64,000 nucleotides of DNA from Quercus robur (Eukaryota > Streptophyta > Magnoliopsida > Fagales > Fagaceae). This document shows, one piece after another, positions 23,721-35,296 of the stretch. The position numbers were made by a program, and so were the translations under genes. The DNA is taken from positions 17,893,656 to 17,957,655 of the forward strand of contig NC_065538.1 of NCBI RefSeq assembly GCF_932294415.1, given 5' to 3'. The notes below the pieces were generated by a model. That model did not search any database, was not told where the DNA came from, and was given only the letters and a program-made list of their open reading frames with translations. Numbering within the stretch: the stretch's first letter is position 1; each line of letters opens with the position of its first letter.

Positions 23721-25514
23721 ATGACAAAAAACCGAGAGCTTTCACGAGAGGAGGAAACGGAGCTATCCAGGAGTACTAAGAAGGTCAAAGAAGGATATCA
23801 TGCTGATTTCAATGATGGAATTAGTGAAAGTGGGCAATCACAGGGTGGCCAGAACGTTTGGGGGGCGGGGAAAAAAACTTTCAAGGATAAGTTGATGGGT
23901 GAGATTCCAGGGGCCTATGTTGAGGCTTTTGATTTTTCGGAGCTATTGGATTTGGATGCGGACTCAGACGAGGAGATGGAAGGCCTTCGTGAAGGTTTGG
24001 CAGCGATCAAACTCACGAGAGAAACCAAAATCCGTATCAGAAAGCCGTGGTCCAATGCATTGATTATTAAGCTTTGTGGTAGACCAATAGGTCTTAGTTT
24101 TCTTCAGAGTAAGCTTAACTTATTGTGGAAACCAGTTGGGTCCTTGGTGTGTGTGGACCTTGGTGAAGATTTTTACTCAGTCAGGTTCTCTTTGAAAGAA
24201 GATATGGATGCTGTGCTTAAAAACGGGCCATGGTTTATTGGGGGACATTTTCTATCCATCAAGCCTTGGGAGCCGTTTTTCAAACCAACGAGTGCGAGTG
24301 TTTCGTCTATTGCGATTTGGGTTAGGTTGCATGCTCTACCGTTGGAATTATATGAGATGGAGGTCCTCAAACAAATCGGAGAAGCTATAGGGAGAGTTTT
24401 GCGGATTGATTCGCATACTACCATGGAGGCCAGAGGAAGATATGCTAGGTTATGTATTCAGTTAGATGTTACCAAGCCGCTTATTAATACTGTTCTCATT
24501 GGGAGGTTTGAACAGCTCGTGGTCTATGAAGGGATACACAAGCTGTGTTTTTCCTGTGGGAGGATTGGGCATAGATTGGAGGCTTGCCCGCTCACTATTA
24601 AGAAACCAGAACCACTGGTCGAGGGTGGTCCGATGAGTACTGGAGAGAATACGCATGTTGTGCATTACTCGTACTGCTCTGGCACAGGTAGTGGAACGAA
24701 TAAGGACAGTGTAGCTGGCAGAGAGGAGGACGGGTACGGACCTTGGATGCTTGTGGCACGTAGGAAGGCTGGGCAGAAGAAAACAAATAATGCCGTTACT
24801 TCTGAGAATCATTCCAAGCATGGGCTGGGTCGAGATGATCATGGGCTTATGCAAGATCCAAAGGGCGGTAATAGGTTTTGGAGTAATTCTAATTATGGAG
24901 CTAACTCTGTTGGGCCTGTGAGGGTGGGCCGTGAACCAACCTTTGGTTTCAAAAGGCCAGACAAACCAGTAGATGTTCGGTCCAGCCCTTCAGTTAAGGG
25001 GAAGAGAGCGTTAGCAAGGAGTAGAGCTGCTGTGGGGTCTTCAAAGGAGGAAACAGGGGCAGTGGGAAATTTTTCTCCAAATACAACGGGGGTGTGGGTT
25101 TTACGGAGTATAAATGGTGGAGGTGAGTGCGCCGGTGAGCCTTACCAATTCTCAGCAAGCGGTGGAGATGATTTGGGTAAGCTGGATCATCGGTATGAGT
25201 GTGGAGGCTCTGCAGATGGGTCAGGTGGCGATCAGCATGAGGTCAAGGGTCGAGGTGCGGTGGATCGGAGCAATGAAATTGCTTGCGACGGAGGTCAGTG
25301 TAAGAAGGTCATTGTTGCTGGCCACGGGTACAGGGGTGCGAAAGCCCAAGTCAACACCAACCTTCAGCAGCCGAGCAATGGTGAGGGAGATGAGCTTGGG
25401 TGTTTGGGGTCAAATATTGAAGCTGTGTCTAGGGAAGGTAAACACAATGGAAATGAAGGAATGGTTGAGATGGATGTTGAGGTGGGCAGCAGAGATGTTG
25501 GCTTCTCCAGTTAA
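23721..25514 (+). CDS. LINE ORF1 protein (DUF4283, zinc knuckle), intact
   Basis: Nucleic-acid-binding protein of an L1-type plant LINE, 597 aa, uninterrupted. Residues ~105-190 form the DUF4283 region (LIIKLCGRPIGLSFLQ, then NGPWFIGGHFLSIKPW). A CCHC zinc knuckle CFSCGRIGHRLEAC lies near residue 275. The C-terminal 300 residues are low-complexity and Gly/Ser/basic-rich. The start is the ATG at 23721; an upstream ATG cluster at 23680-23692 is not in an extended frame. ORF2 begins 28 bp after the stop, the usual close spacing. ORF1 has stayed open while ORF2 has four lesions. Confidence 0.85.
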   Translation: MTKNRELSREEETELSRSTKKVKEGYHADFNDGISESGQSQGGQNVWGAGKKTFKDKLMGEIPGAYVEAFDFSELLDLDADSDEEMEGLREGLAAIKLTRETKIRIRKPWSNALIIKLCGRPIGLSFLQSKLNLLWKPVGSLVCVDLGEDFYSVRFSLKEDMDAVLKNGPWFIGGHFLSIKPWEPFFKPTSASVSSIAIWVRLHALPLELYEMEVLKQIGEAIGRVLRIDSHTTMEARGRYARLCIQLDVTKPLINTVLIGRFEQLVVYEGIHKLCFSCGRIGHRLEACPLTIKKPEPLVEGGPMSTGENTHVVHYSYCSGTGSGTNKDSVAGREEDGYGPWMLVARRKAGQKKTNNAVTSENHSKHGLGRDDHGLMQDPKGGNRFWSNSNYGANSVGPVRVGREPTFGFKRPDKPVDVRSSPSVKGKRALARSRAAVGSSKEETGAVGNFSPNTTGVWVLRSINGGGECAGEPYQFSASGGDDLGKLDHRYECGGSADGSGGDQHEVKGRGAVDRSNEIACDGGQCKKVIVAGHGYRGAKAQVNTNLQQPSNGEGDELGCLGSNIEAVSREGKHNGNEGMVEMDVEVGSRDVGFSS

Positions 25515-25542
25515 TTTTCTTTCCCTTTTGTCTTTAATAAAT

Positions 25543-28500
25543 ATGAAGATTATAGTGTGGAATTGTAGGGGCGCTCTGAAGCCCAATTTTCAGAGTCATG
25601 TTAGGGAGTTGGTTAGGATTCATAATCCGTCCATTTTGGTTATAATGAAAACACAGGTTGGGGGAGACAGAGCAAGGGAGATTACAAGTCGACTTCCTTT
25701 TGACGGTGTTATTCATTCTGACACGATGGGCTTTGCGGGTGGAATTTGGTTGTTATGGAACTCAGATGGAGTGGAGGTGGTGCCTCTCGCAAGCACGGAG
25801 CAAGAAATTCATATCGAAGTTAAGGTAATTCCCTCTAACCTTGCTTGGATTTTTACTGCTGTGTATGCTAGTCCTAGATTTGTGGAGAGACAGGTGTTAT
25901 GGGATAATCTCTCTAAGGTTGCTAATCTTCATAATAAGCCTTGGATTATTGCGGGTGATTTTAATGAACCCCTTGCTGGGGATGATAAGTTTGGGGGTAG
26001 ACCAGTGAGTGTAAACAGAGCGCTGATGTTTAAGGACTGTATGGATAGTTGCAATATGGTTGATATGGGTTTTAATGGGCCGAGATATACGTGGACTAAT
26101 AGAAGGGAGATTCATAGTCTCATCCAAGAGAGAATCGATAGATTCTTTATGAATCCTAGTTGGTGTTTACTCTACCCTGATGCCAGAGTGACGCACCTAA
26201 CCAGGTGTCACTCGGACCATTGTCCCGTATTGATGGACACCAATCCTAAGAAGCAGCTTCATCTCACTAGACCGTTCAGATTTCAATCTTTTTGGCTACC
26301 TGATCCTTCTTTCCGAGTGTGGTTAACAAGGCTTGGCAGCATCCTAGGAGGCTTATGGAAGCGATGGATGTCTTTTCTAGGCAGGCTAGTGTTTGGAATA
26401 AAAATCAATTCGATAATATCTTCCATAATAAGAGGAGAATTTTGGCCCGGCTTGATGGGGTGCAAAGGTCTTTGGCCAACCAGCCGTCTTCATCTCTAGT
26501 AGCTTTGGAGAACCAGCTTTGTAAGGATCTGGATGTTGTGCTAGAGCAAGAAATGGATCTTTGGGCTCTGAAATCTAGAATTAATTGGATGATCTTGGGA
26601 GATAGAAACACTTCTTTTTATCACATTTCAACTCTTGCTCGTAGGAAGTGTAATTCCATCACCGCCATTAAGAATGAGGCGGGGGTCTGGTTGACAGAGG
26701 AAAGAGAGGTTGCAAACCATTTCAGAGAAGGTTTTATTAAAATCTATACTACTTCCCAAGTGGTTGCAACTCGTGAAGTTAGTTATAATTTGCAGTGGCA
26801 ACCTAAACTTTCGCTTGAGGAGAAGAATAGTATTAGCCACATGGTGACAGAGGAGGAAATTAGAGCTGCTCTCTGGTCTTTGAAAGCCTTCAAAACGCCC
26901 GGTCCGGACAGGCTGCATGCAGGTTTTTTTCAAAGATTCTGGCTGGTTGTAGGAAGGTCGGTGACTGAGGAGGTGCATACTGTTTTTAGAGAGAAAAAAA
27001 TTTCAGATTTTCTGAATAGTACGAATATTGTCCTCATCCCGAAGATCCAAGGGCCTGAGTCTATTGGTAGGTTCCGTCCCATAAGTCTGTGTAACTCTGT
27101 GTATAAAATAGTGTCCAAAATTTTGGTTGGTAGGATTAGGCCCTTCTTGGATCACCTTGTTTCCCCCTGCCAAGCTGCTTTTGTTCCTGGTAGGAAGGGA
27201 GTGGATAATGCTATTGTTGTGTAGGAGATTATTCATACCATGGGGAGAGCTAAAGGGAAAGGTGGCTACATGGCTATTAAAATTGATCTAGAGAAGGCCT
27301 ACGACAAACTTGAATGGAGCTTCATTAGGGGTATGTTGATCCGTTACAATTTTTCGGATAATCTTGTTGAGATTATTATGAGCTGTATATCTTCTGTCTC
27401 GACCTCGATTTTGTTTAATGGAGGAAGCCTTGATCCTTTCAAGCCTTCTAGAGGCATAAGGCAGGGAGATCTGCTTTCCCCGTACATCTTTATCTTGTGT
27501 ATGGAATTTTTAAATCAGCTCATTCAAGAGAAGTGTGAGGCTAAAGTGTGGTGTCCAATCAAGGCGTCTAGAAATGGCCCAGCCTTCTCTCATCTGTTCT
27601 TTGCCGATGATCTTGTTTTCTTTGCTAAGGCGAATGCCGAAAGTTGCAATGCCATTAGGGAGGTTCTTGATACCTTTTGTGGGTACTCCGGGCAGACTGT
27701 GAGTGAGTCCAAGTCCAGGGTTTATTTTTCTCCGAATATTGATCCTGATGATAGGGAGGCCTTGAGTGACATTCTTGGTTTCCGTCAAACGGATTGTCTG
27801 GGGAAATATTTGGGTTTTCCTATTAAACACAAAGGAAATAATAATCAGGATTTTGGTTTTGTTTTGGATAGAGTGAAGTGTAAGCTTGCAGGGTGGAAGG
27901 CCAACCTCCTTTCCATGGCCGGTAGAGCGGTGCTGATTCAAGCTTCTTCTGCAGCTATTCCGGCATACATTATGCAATGTAACTTATTGCCTGGCAAGGT
28001 GCTGGATGGTATTGACAGAGTTAACAGGAATTTTCTGTGGGGTTCAACTGAAGAGAAGGGGAAAATGCATTGGGTGGGCTGGAAAAGGTCACAAGAGCAA
28101 AAGAAGAAGGGGGTTTGGGGTTTCAAACAGCAAAGGGAAGGAATACAGCGCTGTTAGCAAAGTTGAATTGGAGATTCCACACTGAAGATAAGGCCCCTTG
28201 GGCTAAGGTTTTGAGGATGAAGTATTGCAATCCCCAGAGACTTAATTCGAGAAATGCAAACAAGTTGCCTAGCTCTAGAATTTGGAAGGGAATGGGGCGA
28301 GGAGAGGAAATTTTTAAAAAAGGAACCAAGTGGCTTCCGGGCTTTGAAAGTAAGTTGGATTTTTGGAATGACAATTGGACTAATCATGGTCCCCTTAGAA
28401 AGACCATTCAGGGGCCTTTGTCTAGAGAGGCCGCCAATCTAAAGATAAAGGAGGTGGTGGATCTTACTGGTAGTTGGGATTGGTCTTTAATCCAAATGAT

Positions 28501-29673
28501 TTTTCCGGAGGAAGTTTGCAATGATATAAAGGCCATCCCAATCCCCTTTTCTGCCAGAATAGAGGATAGATTGGCCTGGAAGTACTCGGCCAAGGGTGAT
28601 TTTGAGCTTAAGAGTGCTTATGGGTTGGCCACGGACTCCTTGAGGGATCCCCCTTTCAATGGAAAGTGGATTTGGAAGCTGAAAATTCTGCCTACAATTC
28701 AAAATTTTGTCTGGAAGTGTATGCACCATAGCATTGGAGTTAATCAGTGTTTAGCGGATAGAGGTCTTCAAGTTGATGTCTGCTGCCCCCAGTGTCATGT
28801 TGAGGCAGAAACTATCTTGCATAGACTGCGTGACTGCCCCGTTAGTAAGAATTTGTGGCTGCACTTGGGTAGGCGGGTAATCAAGCATAATTTCTTCTCC
28901 TTGAGCTTACAGGATTGGCTTTTCTATAATGCCACATCTAGCTCTTATCACCAATCTGGTTCCCTGCCGTGGAATCTTATTTTCTTATTTGGTATTTGGG
29001 TGCTTTGGAAGGATAGGAATCTTTGCATCTTCAACCAAAAAAATCCTAATCCCAGACTAAGCAAAGAAGTGATGGATCGTGCTTCGGAGTTCTATTTCTG
29101 TGCGAACAATGGCTTGGCCACCAAAAGGACAGTTATAAGGAGTGTTAGATGGGAGAAATCGATGGTTGGCTGGCTCACCTTGAACACGGATGGCTCGGCA
29201 ACAAGTAAGACTGGTCTAGCAGGTGGAGGTGGGCTAATTAGAGATGAAAATGGGAGTTGGGTGACAGGTTTTGCTAGAAGGATCGGGAGTACAAATAGTT
29301 TTATGGCGGAATTATGGGTGCTGCGTGATGGACTACATCTGTGTCTGCAAGCTAATGTGCATTCTGTTATTATTGAGGTAGATGCTAAAGCCATTGTGGA
29401 TGCTTTTAACTCTCCCACTTCTTGTAATGCTTTTGTCTCAACTATCATGGAAGATTGCAGAATTATGGCTAACCAAATTCCTCAGAGAAGATTCAGGCAT
29501 ATCTACGGGAGGCTAACAAGTGCGCTGATTTTTTGGCTAGACTAGGATTACTGCTAGACAGTGAGTTTGTTGTATTTTCAAATCCTCCGGTGGAGTTGTC
29601 TACCTTGTTGGAGGATGATGCCGTTGGGCTGGTTGTTAGTAGGCTCTGTCCTGCCCCTGGTTTTGTTGCTTAG
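25543..29673 (+). pseudogene. LINE ORF2: endonuclease, reverse transcriptase, zf-RVT, RNase H (broken)
   Basis: Domains in order: EEP endonuclease (MKIIVWNCRG; GDFNEP; SDHCPV), RT (FRPISLCN; FFADDLVFF near 27600), zf-RVT (CCPQCHVEAE) and RNase H (TDGSAT; AELW; EVDAK; KCADFLA). Four lesions are seen: a frameshift near 26315 after the PDPSF block; an in-frame TAG at 27222-27224 after NAIVV; a one-base frameshift near 28080; and another near 29493, after which the frame continues to TAG 29671. In addition, the endonuclease Glu expected in MET at residue 36 is Lys (AAA at 25648-25650). The copy cannot be autonomous. Lesions are few, so it is fairly young. Confidence 0.85.
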
Positions 29674-30056
29674 TGTTGTTTATGTTTTCCCTTTTAACCA
29701 AAAAAAAAAAAAAAAAAAAAAAAAAAGGTTCTAATTTTGTTTTTTTTTCATTTTGTTAAAATAGATAAATTAATTTTCAAAATCAAAAGTTGATGTGAAT
29801 GCTTTTGTGTCTTTTTTAATCATTATTTTATGCTAATGTGGCATTTTTAATATTGTTTTATTGGCCACGTCAGTATTTAATGTGCCAATAGTGTACTCCA
29901 TTTGCCACATTAGTAATTTCTGTTAAGTGAATAATGGTAAATATAAAAATGGAATGCGTTAATTGATTTAGGGACTAAAAGTGGTGAAATGAAAATGTAG
30001 GGACCAAAATAAAAAAAAATGCAAAATGTAGGGACTAAAAATGTATTTACGTTAAA

Positions 30057-30102
30057 AAAAAAAACTATTATCCAAAAAAAATGCCATAAGTTAATATTCT
30101 CT
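30057..30102 (+). mobile_element. SINE copy 2, 3' part
   Basis: AAAAACTATTATCC, then GCCATAAGTT and ATTCTCT, correspond to the tail of the SINE that breaks off at 22290. The match is weaker than in the 5' part and rests on short blocks. Confidence 0.4.
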
Positions 30103-30358
30103 AATAAAATAAAATAAGCTAATTTTAAAATTTTGTGGTTCCCAAATGGGTACAAGAGCCAATGCTTGCAGCAAAAACCAAAAGACACCTCCATAAACAT
30201 GTTGTAGGCTTGTGGCACATGCCTAATGTGGTTCTCTTCCTCCAACGTTGAGTTGATTTCAATGTCATCCATTACATTTAATCGTAATAAGTTAATCTTC
30301 CTATTTTTTTTTTATTGATTTCATTGTTGTCCTTGCTATCTAAATAGGAATGAAACTT

Positions 30359-30363
30359 TTTCT

Positions 30364-30404
<41 letters not shown>
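30359..30404 (+). mobile_element. Micro-insertion TTTCTC + A37, flanked by 12-bp repeats
   Basis: GGAATGAAACTT is present at 30347-30358 and 30405-30416. The intervening 46 bp is TTTCTC, 37 A and three G. It fits an extremely 5'-truncated retroposed tail. Confidence 0.6.
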
Positions 30405-31945
30405 GGAATGAAACTTAACGTGACAAACGTAAATTAGCCACACTTTAATTTTAATCATGGACCATATAACATGGTACCACACCTCACCTAAGTTGGTGCA
30501 CATCACTACCCAATTTTTTGTTTTTTGTTTTTCCACAGAGAGAGAGAGAGAGAGAGAGTTAGTTTTGATATTCTTGATTGAACCTTGACAGTAAAGTGTG
30601 CTCAACTAGCATCTGGGCAACTTGGGTTATGTGGGTGTAAAAATGTCACATTTAAGTTAGGCCTTTTAGATATATATCATTGTAAATTTCTTTAAAAAAA
30701 ACTTCTCTCCTTTCCTCATGTGTGTGTTAAAATATTTAGTATTCTCAAAAGAAAAAATAGTGGGTTAATCCCACATTGAAAAATGAGTGTGAGTAAAAGA
30801 GGTTTAAAACTTGTGCTGTATATTCAAGAGTTAAGTCCTTTTGGATACTACTATAAGATTTTTTTTAAAAACCTTCTCCTGTGTGTGTGTTACCATTGGT
30901 CGATATTATAGTTTAGGAAGGCCATTGTGAATAGCTCAATAATTAAAGGGAAAAAAGTAATAACTAAGGCCTTGGACCAAGATGGACTACTCCTTTGCTT
31001 TGGGCTTTACATGCTCAGCCATTACTATTGGAATTCATGTACTTTTTGGGATATGCCGTTTGGAAATTTGTAAATAACAGAAAGCAGTTTATAAAATTTG
31101 TACACAAAATCTTTGTCTATGTTCATGAGCAGCTCCATTAGCCTCGTGATCAATGTAGTTAAACTTCAAGGTTTCTTCTAAAATTTCCCTGCGCAAGTTC
31201 TTTAAATACGTCTTCAAATAACAGAACTCACCTCCTATCCTTTTTGTTGGTTGGTCCATTCAGTGTACGCATTGCACCAAATCCTTTAAATCAGATGGAA
31301 TTCGTAAGCTCAGTAACGCTGAGTTCTTCCATTGATTTAATAAACTTGAGAGTGTATAAATTAAAGAGCTGACTCTTTAAAGATTTACTCTAGCTTGTTT
31401 TGGATTGATTATCATATACACATATGATATGAAGGCTTAAGATTATTCAAGTTAGGTTTAGCTACAACAACTTGTAGGTTCTCCTAATATATATGATTGT
31501 GATGGATGAATTATTTGTTTGATCTTCGATTATTTGCTGTGCTATACTTATCCCTGTAGAAAAGAAAATGACAGAGTGATCTTCAATTCTATTGTCTTGG
31601 CATAACATGAAGCTTCCGGCCAATAACTCATGGAGTACTTTAACTATCCTTCTTTCTAGTTGATTGTTTGATACCTTTATATGACTATTTTTTTTTTCCT
31701 GAATTCTTTATCTGCTGTCTTGTTACTATAATTAAACTACCGAAGAAGATTTTCTTAAGTGGTGAGGCAATACCAATCAGTATCAATAGCTCTACCTTAT
31801 TTTTCCCCCAAAAAAAAAACCAATATCAATAGTTAACAGACATCTAAAAGCTAGCACTTTATGTATAAGATCAATGCGTATGGTAAAAGAGGGCAAACCG
31901 AATTGATATTTACGCAACACAATACTGTACTGTACATAAAGACTT

Positions 31946-31961
31946 TTTTTTTGGTTGCTAA
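31946..31961 (-). mobile_element. Micro-insertion (minus-strand TTAGCAACC + poly(A)), 17-bp repeats
   Basis: ACTGTACATAAAGACTT occurs at 31929-31945 and exactly again at 31962-31978. The 16-bp insert is TTAGCAACC followed by A7 when read on the minus strand. Confidence 0.6.
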
Positions 31962-34199
31962 ACTGTACATAAAGACTTGAAAATGTATAATATATAGAAT
32001 TATATATAAATATAATGTACATAGTAACATAAGGGAGTATTGATATAGTCATGGGCTTTAAAACAAGTTTGGGCCTTGAAGCCCTATTAGTATTAATAGA
32101 TCTGACAGCTTCCACATTCAATGGCTAATATTATTCTTCCTTTTTTTTTTTTTTTTTTTCTTTTTTTCTTTCTTCTTCTTTTTGTGGGGGAAATCCAATG
32201 GTTACTGAATCTTTGATAATTAGAGTATGTTCGGAACAATTTATTTTGTTTTTATTTATTTATTGAAAATATTATAAATAAAAACTAAAAGTCAAATAAA
32301 ATAAACTTTTTTTTTTTTTTTTGGTGAAAGTACCGTTGAAATATAAAAGGTTGAAGAGAAAGTCACGTAGGACCTATTGGACCCGCAAACCACCGTCAGC
32401 ATTAGTGGAGTAATAAATTTAGCAATATGACTCCACAAAAAACTAATTTATCTATCTTACATTTTCACTTTATAAAACATCCAATATAAATGGTTTTATT
32501 TTAGTTTTTAATATAATAAAATAATATAAACAATATAATTAAATAATATATTTATTACAATAAAATAATATATTCACTGCAAAGTAGTGTGAACACATAA
32601 ATAAAATAAAATATTTAATATAAAACCGTATGAACACACGATTTAATAATACTTTTTTTAACCCATGAGCTATTGTGCATAGCCACTTTTGGCTGAACAT
32701 GGTAGTTGTGGAGCTAAATGATTTGGCTTTAGCTCCATCAATGTAGCCATAAATTTGTGTTTGGTAGTGTTAAAAATAGCAATATAGTTTTTTAGCACCA
32801 CTAATACTAATGCTCTTATATTTAAAAAAGTAAACCGACTTATTATGTAAAGTAAAATGTGCGTGGGCTTGCAAACAGTAGTAACTAGTCGCTAACTCAT
32901 ACGATGCATGAATTAATTAAACAAAAGTTTTAAATTTTCACTTTGCTTAAAGATATGATCACTTGAAAAAATAAGTTACAATTTAAGAGGGGGAAAAAAA
33001 TACTAATACCAATAATGTTAGGCATGTCATGTCTATTATCAATGGCATCCTTTCTTTAATGAAATTAAGGTGTCAATCATTTTTTTAATATAATATAATC
33101 CCTCTATTGCTCAATTTGTTTGCAAAATCCTGGATTTTTTCTTGCCATATAAGATGCAACCAAGATACCCAAAAATAAGAAAATAAAAACTATTGTAGTT
33201 TTTACATAGAAAATAGTTTTTTTTTTTTAGAATACTAAATAATTTTTTAACACACACACGGGGAGAGTAGAGAAGGTCTTAAAGAAAATAATAATTAATT
33301 ACACTCAGGAATGACATTGACACTCAGAAAAAGAGTCATTAATCTAGAGCAATAGGTTTTTAATCTATATATGTTTACTGGTACCACTTTTTCATTGAGG
33401 AATTTTATCAGCCATGTTATAAACAACCCCCCCCCCCCCCTCTAAAAAAATTCATGAACATTTCTAAAATCAAATTTTGAAGGGAAGATAAATTAAGTCT
33501 TGGGAATTATCCCTTTTTTGGATAAAATAAGGTTCATAAGCTTTTACCTTAGATTGAATACAAAAAAAAGAAAAAGAAAAAAAAAAAAAAGCATTTTCTA
33601 AAATCTCCTCTAAAATAAATCGGGATGATATACAGGTGATTCGACAAAGTAATCGATATAAAGTTTTTCATTATCTGCCAAATGATTATGTCTGAAATTC
33701 GAACAACATTCATGTTATGTTGAACCCTTGAGAAGTTGATTCATATCTCATCCTCATTTGAGTTATCAAAAAGCAATTTGCGAAAAAAAAGAGCAACCCA
33801 TGGACACAACTTTCAAGACAATATTGTTAAGAAATTATCAATATAGATGAAAGAAACGTAAGCAAAACAAATTCTATAATATTTGTTTGGGGAAAAAAAC
33901 TACTTAGGGTGCGTTTGATTCGGCTTCAAACGAATTCAGGAAATCGTTTTCTGGAAAATAGAGCGTTTGGCTCTGGAGGAAAATATTATTTTCCGGAAAT
34001 CATTTTCCTGTTGACCGAAGTTTGAAGCCTTGACCACGGAAATGAAATTCTGCCCTCATTTTCACTTCATTTCATTTCCGTGGCTTGCAAAACGCAGAGA
34101 GAGAGAGAGAAAAAACAGAGAACAGCAAACATAAGCGAGAGAGAAAGAACAAAAAAAAAAAAAACAATCGAACGAGAGAGAGAGATCGTGCGGAATAGA

Positions 34200-34540
34200 T
34201 CGACGCCAACGAACGAGATTGACGCCGTCTAACGAGATCGAAGCGCGGAATAGCTCGACGCCAACGATCGAGATCGACGCCAACGAAGTCGATCGAAGCC
34301 AACGAGAAGTGCGAGAGCGAGATCGAAGCCAACGAAGTCCGATCCGGCCAACGAGCGAAGCTTATAGCTTCAACGAGAGCCAACGATCCGAGCACGCCGA
34401 TCGATCCAGCCACCCAGAGCTCCGATCCGGCCAACCAAACACAGAAAGCACGAGAGCCAACGGTCACGCCGAGCTCCGATCTACCTCACACCGGTCACGC
34501 CGAGCTCTGCCAGACGACCACCGCGCCAAACGCCGCAGAC
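34200..34540 (+). repeat. Short-period repeats in the Harbinger 5' region
   Basis: Many degenerate copies of GAGATCGA and GCCAACGA occur from 34200 to 34340, with similar ACGCCGAGCTC copies to 34510. The stretch is GC-rich compared with its surroundings and lies upstream of the transposase gene, so it is probably leader or promoter sequence. Confidence 0.5.
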
Positions 34541-34740
34541 CCACGGTGAGAAAATGCACTGCTCAAACTCACCTCACCGATCCACTCACCTCACCGATCC
34601 ACTCACATCCGATCCACACTATAAAATACTAACAGTTTATTTATATAAATATTTATATAATTTTTTACATGTTTTTATTTATTAATTTTTGTATTTTTTT
34701 TTTTTGATGAATATTAATTTTTGTATTATACATTGTTTAT

Positions 34741-34930
34741 AACTGTGTATTTGTTGGTAATGTATATCAAAATTTTGGGACTTTTCTGATTGCAGGTTTA
34801 TTAATTTTTTCAATTATCCATTGTTGATTAAACTGTGTATTTGTTGGTAATGTATATCAAAATTTTGGGACTTTTCTGATTGCAGGTTTATTAATTTTTT
34901 CAATTATCCATTGTTGATTAAACTGTGTAT
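34741..34930 (+). repeat. 90-bp tandem duplication upstream of the transposase
   Basis: AACTGTGTATTTGTTGGTAA begins at 34741 and 34831 with identical 90-bp units, and a diverging third copy starts at 34921. Each unit contains TTTTCTGATTGCAGG, a good intron 3' splice-site sequence, so the duplication multiplies a potential acceptor in the 5' leader. Confidence 0.85.
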
Positions 34931-35296
34931 TTGTGGATTATGCATATGAAATGTAATGATTGGTTTATGAAACTGTGTATTTATGGGTGATGCATATATC
35001 AATTTTGGGGCTTTTCTGATTGCAGGTTATTCCCAATTGCTTTGTGGTTTGAATTTTTTTGTAAGCTCTTTTGGGGCTTGACTGGTTATGCATGATTGGT
35101 TTTTGCTGTGATTTTTATTAGAATTTGGTTAGTTGGGTTCTGTGTAGAATGCAATGTGATGGTATTGTTATAGTGTAAATAGAATGCAATGTGATGGTTT
35201 GGATGTTATATGTTTGTGGCTGATTTTATTTATGGTGTAATCAATAGCATACTTGTTTACATATCTCTTAGACTACAATGTTTGTGATTTTGTTAG

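Larger units (their letters stand above)
23490..29726 (+). mobile_element. L1-type LINE, full-length or nearly so, poly(A) tail
   Basis: ORF1 (23721-25514) and ORF2 (25543-29673, broken) are followed by a short 3' UTR and 27 A (29700-29726). The tail abuts the right inverted arm directly. The 5' end is uncertain. TTTAATTTTG near 23483 resembles TCTAATTTTG just after the tail and could be one side of a target duplication, which would put the start near 23493. Confidence 0.8.
22291..30053. mobile_element. Long-inverted-arm (MULE-like/foldback) element containing a LINE
   Basis: The left arm 22291-22622 and right arm 29727-30053 are reverse complements over about 330 bp. They share TTTAGTCCCTA near the outer end, GTTAAAATAGATAAATTAAT in the middle and GGTTCTAATTTTG at the inner end. 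Flanks are TAAAAAACT on the left and an A-run ending AACT on the right, consistent with a ~9-bp duplication blurred by A-run slippage. Arms of several hundred bp and a ~9-bp duplication suit Mutator-like elements, but no MULE transposase is present. The space between the arms is ~1.07 kb of GT/CT-rich noncoding DNA followed by a LINE. Confidence 0.7.
30103..33903. other. AT-rich intergenic region without genes
   Basis: No supportable gene. It holds several poly(A)/(T) tracts, (AG)n at 30537-30558, a C14 run at 33427, and micro-insertions near 30359, 31790 and 31946. Confidence 0.55.

Noticed and set aside
25114..25542. N-terminal extension of the LINE ORF2 frame
   Set aside because: It overlaps ORF1 in another frame; the real ORF2 start is the ATG at 25543, where the endonuclease motif begins.
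34062..34632. Open frames on both strands in the Harbinger 5' region
   Set aside because: They arise from GATCGAAGCCAACGA-type short repeats; composition and lack of family similarity argue against coding.
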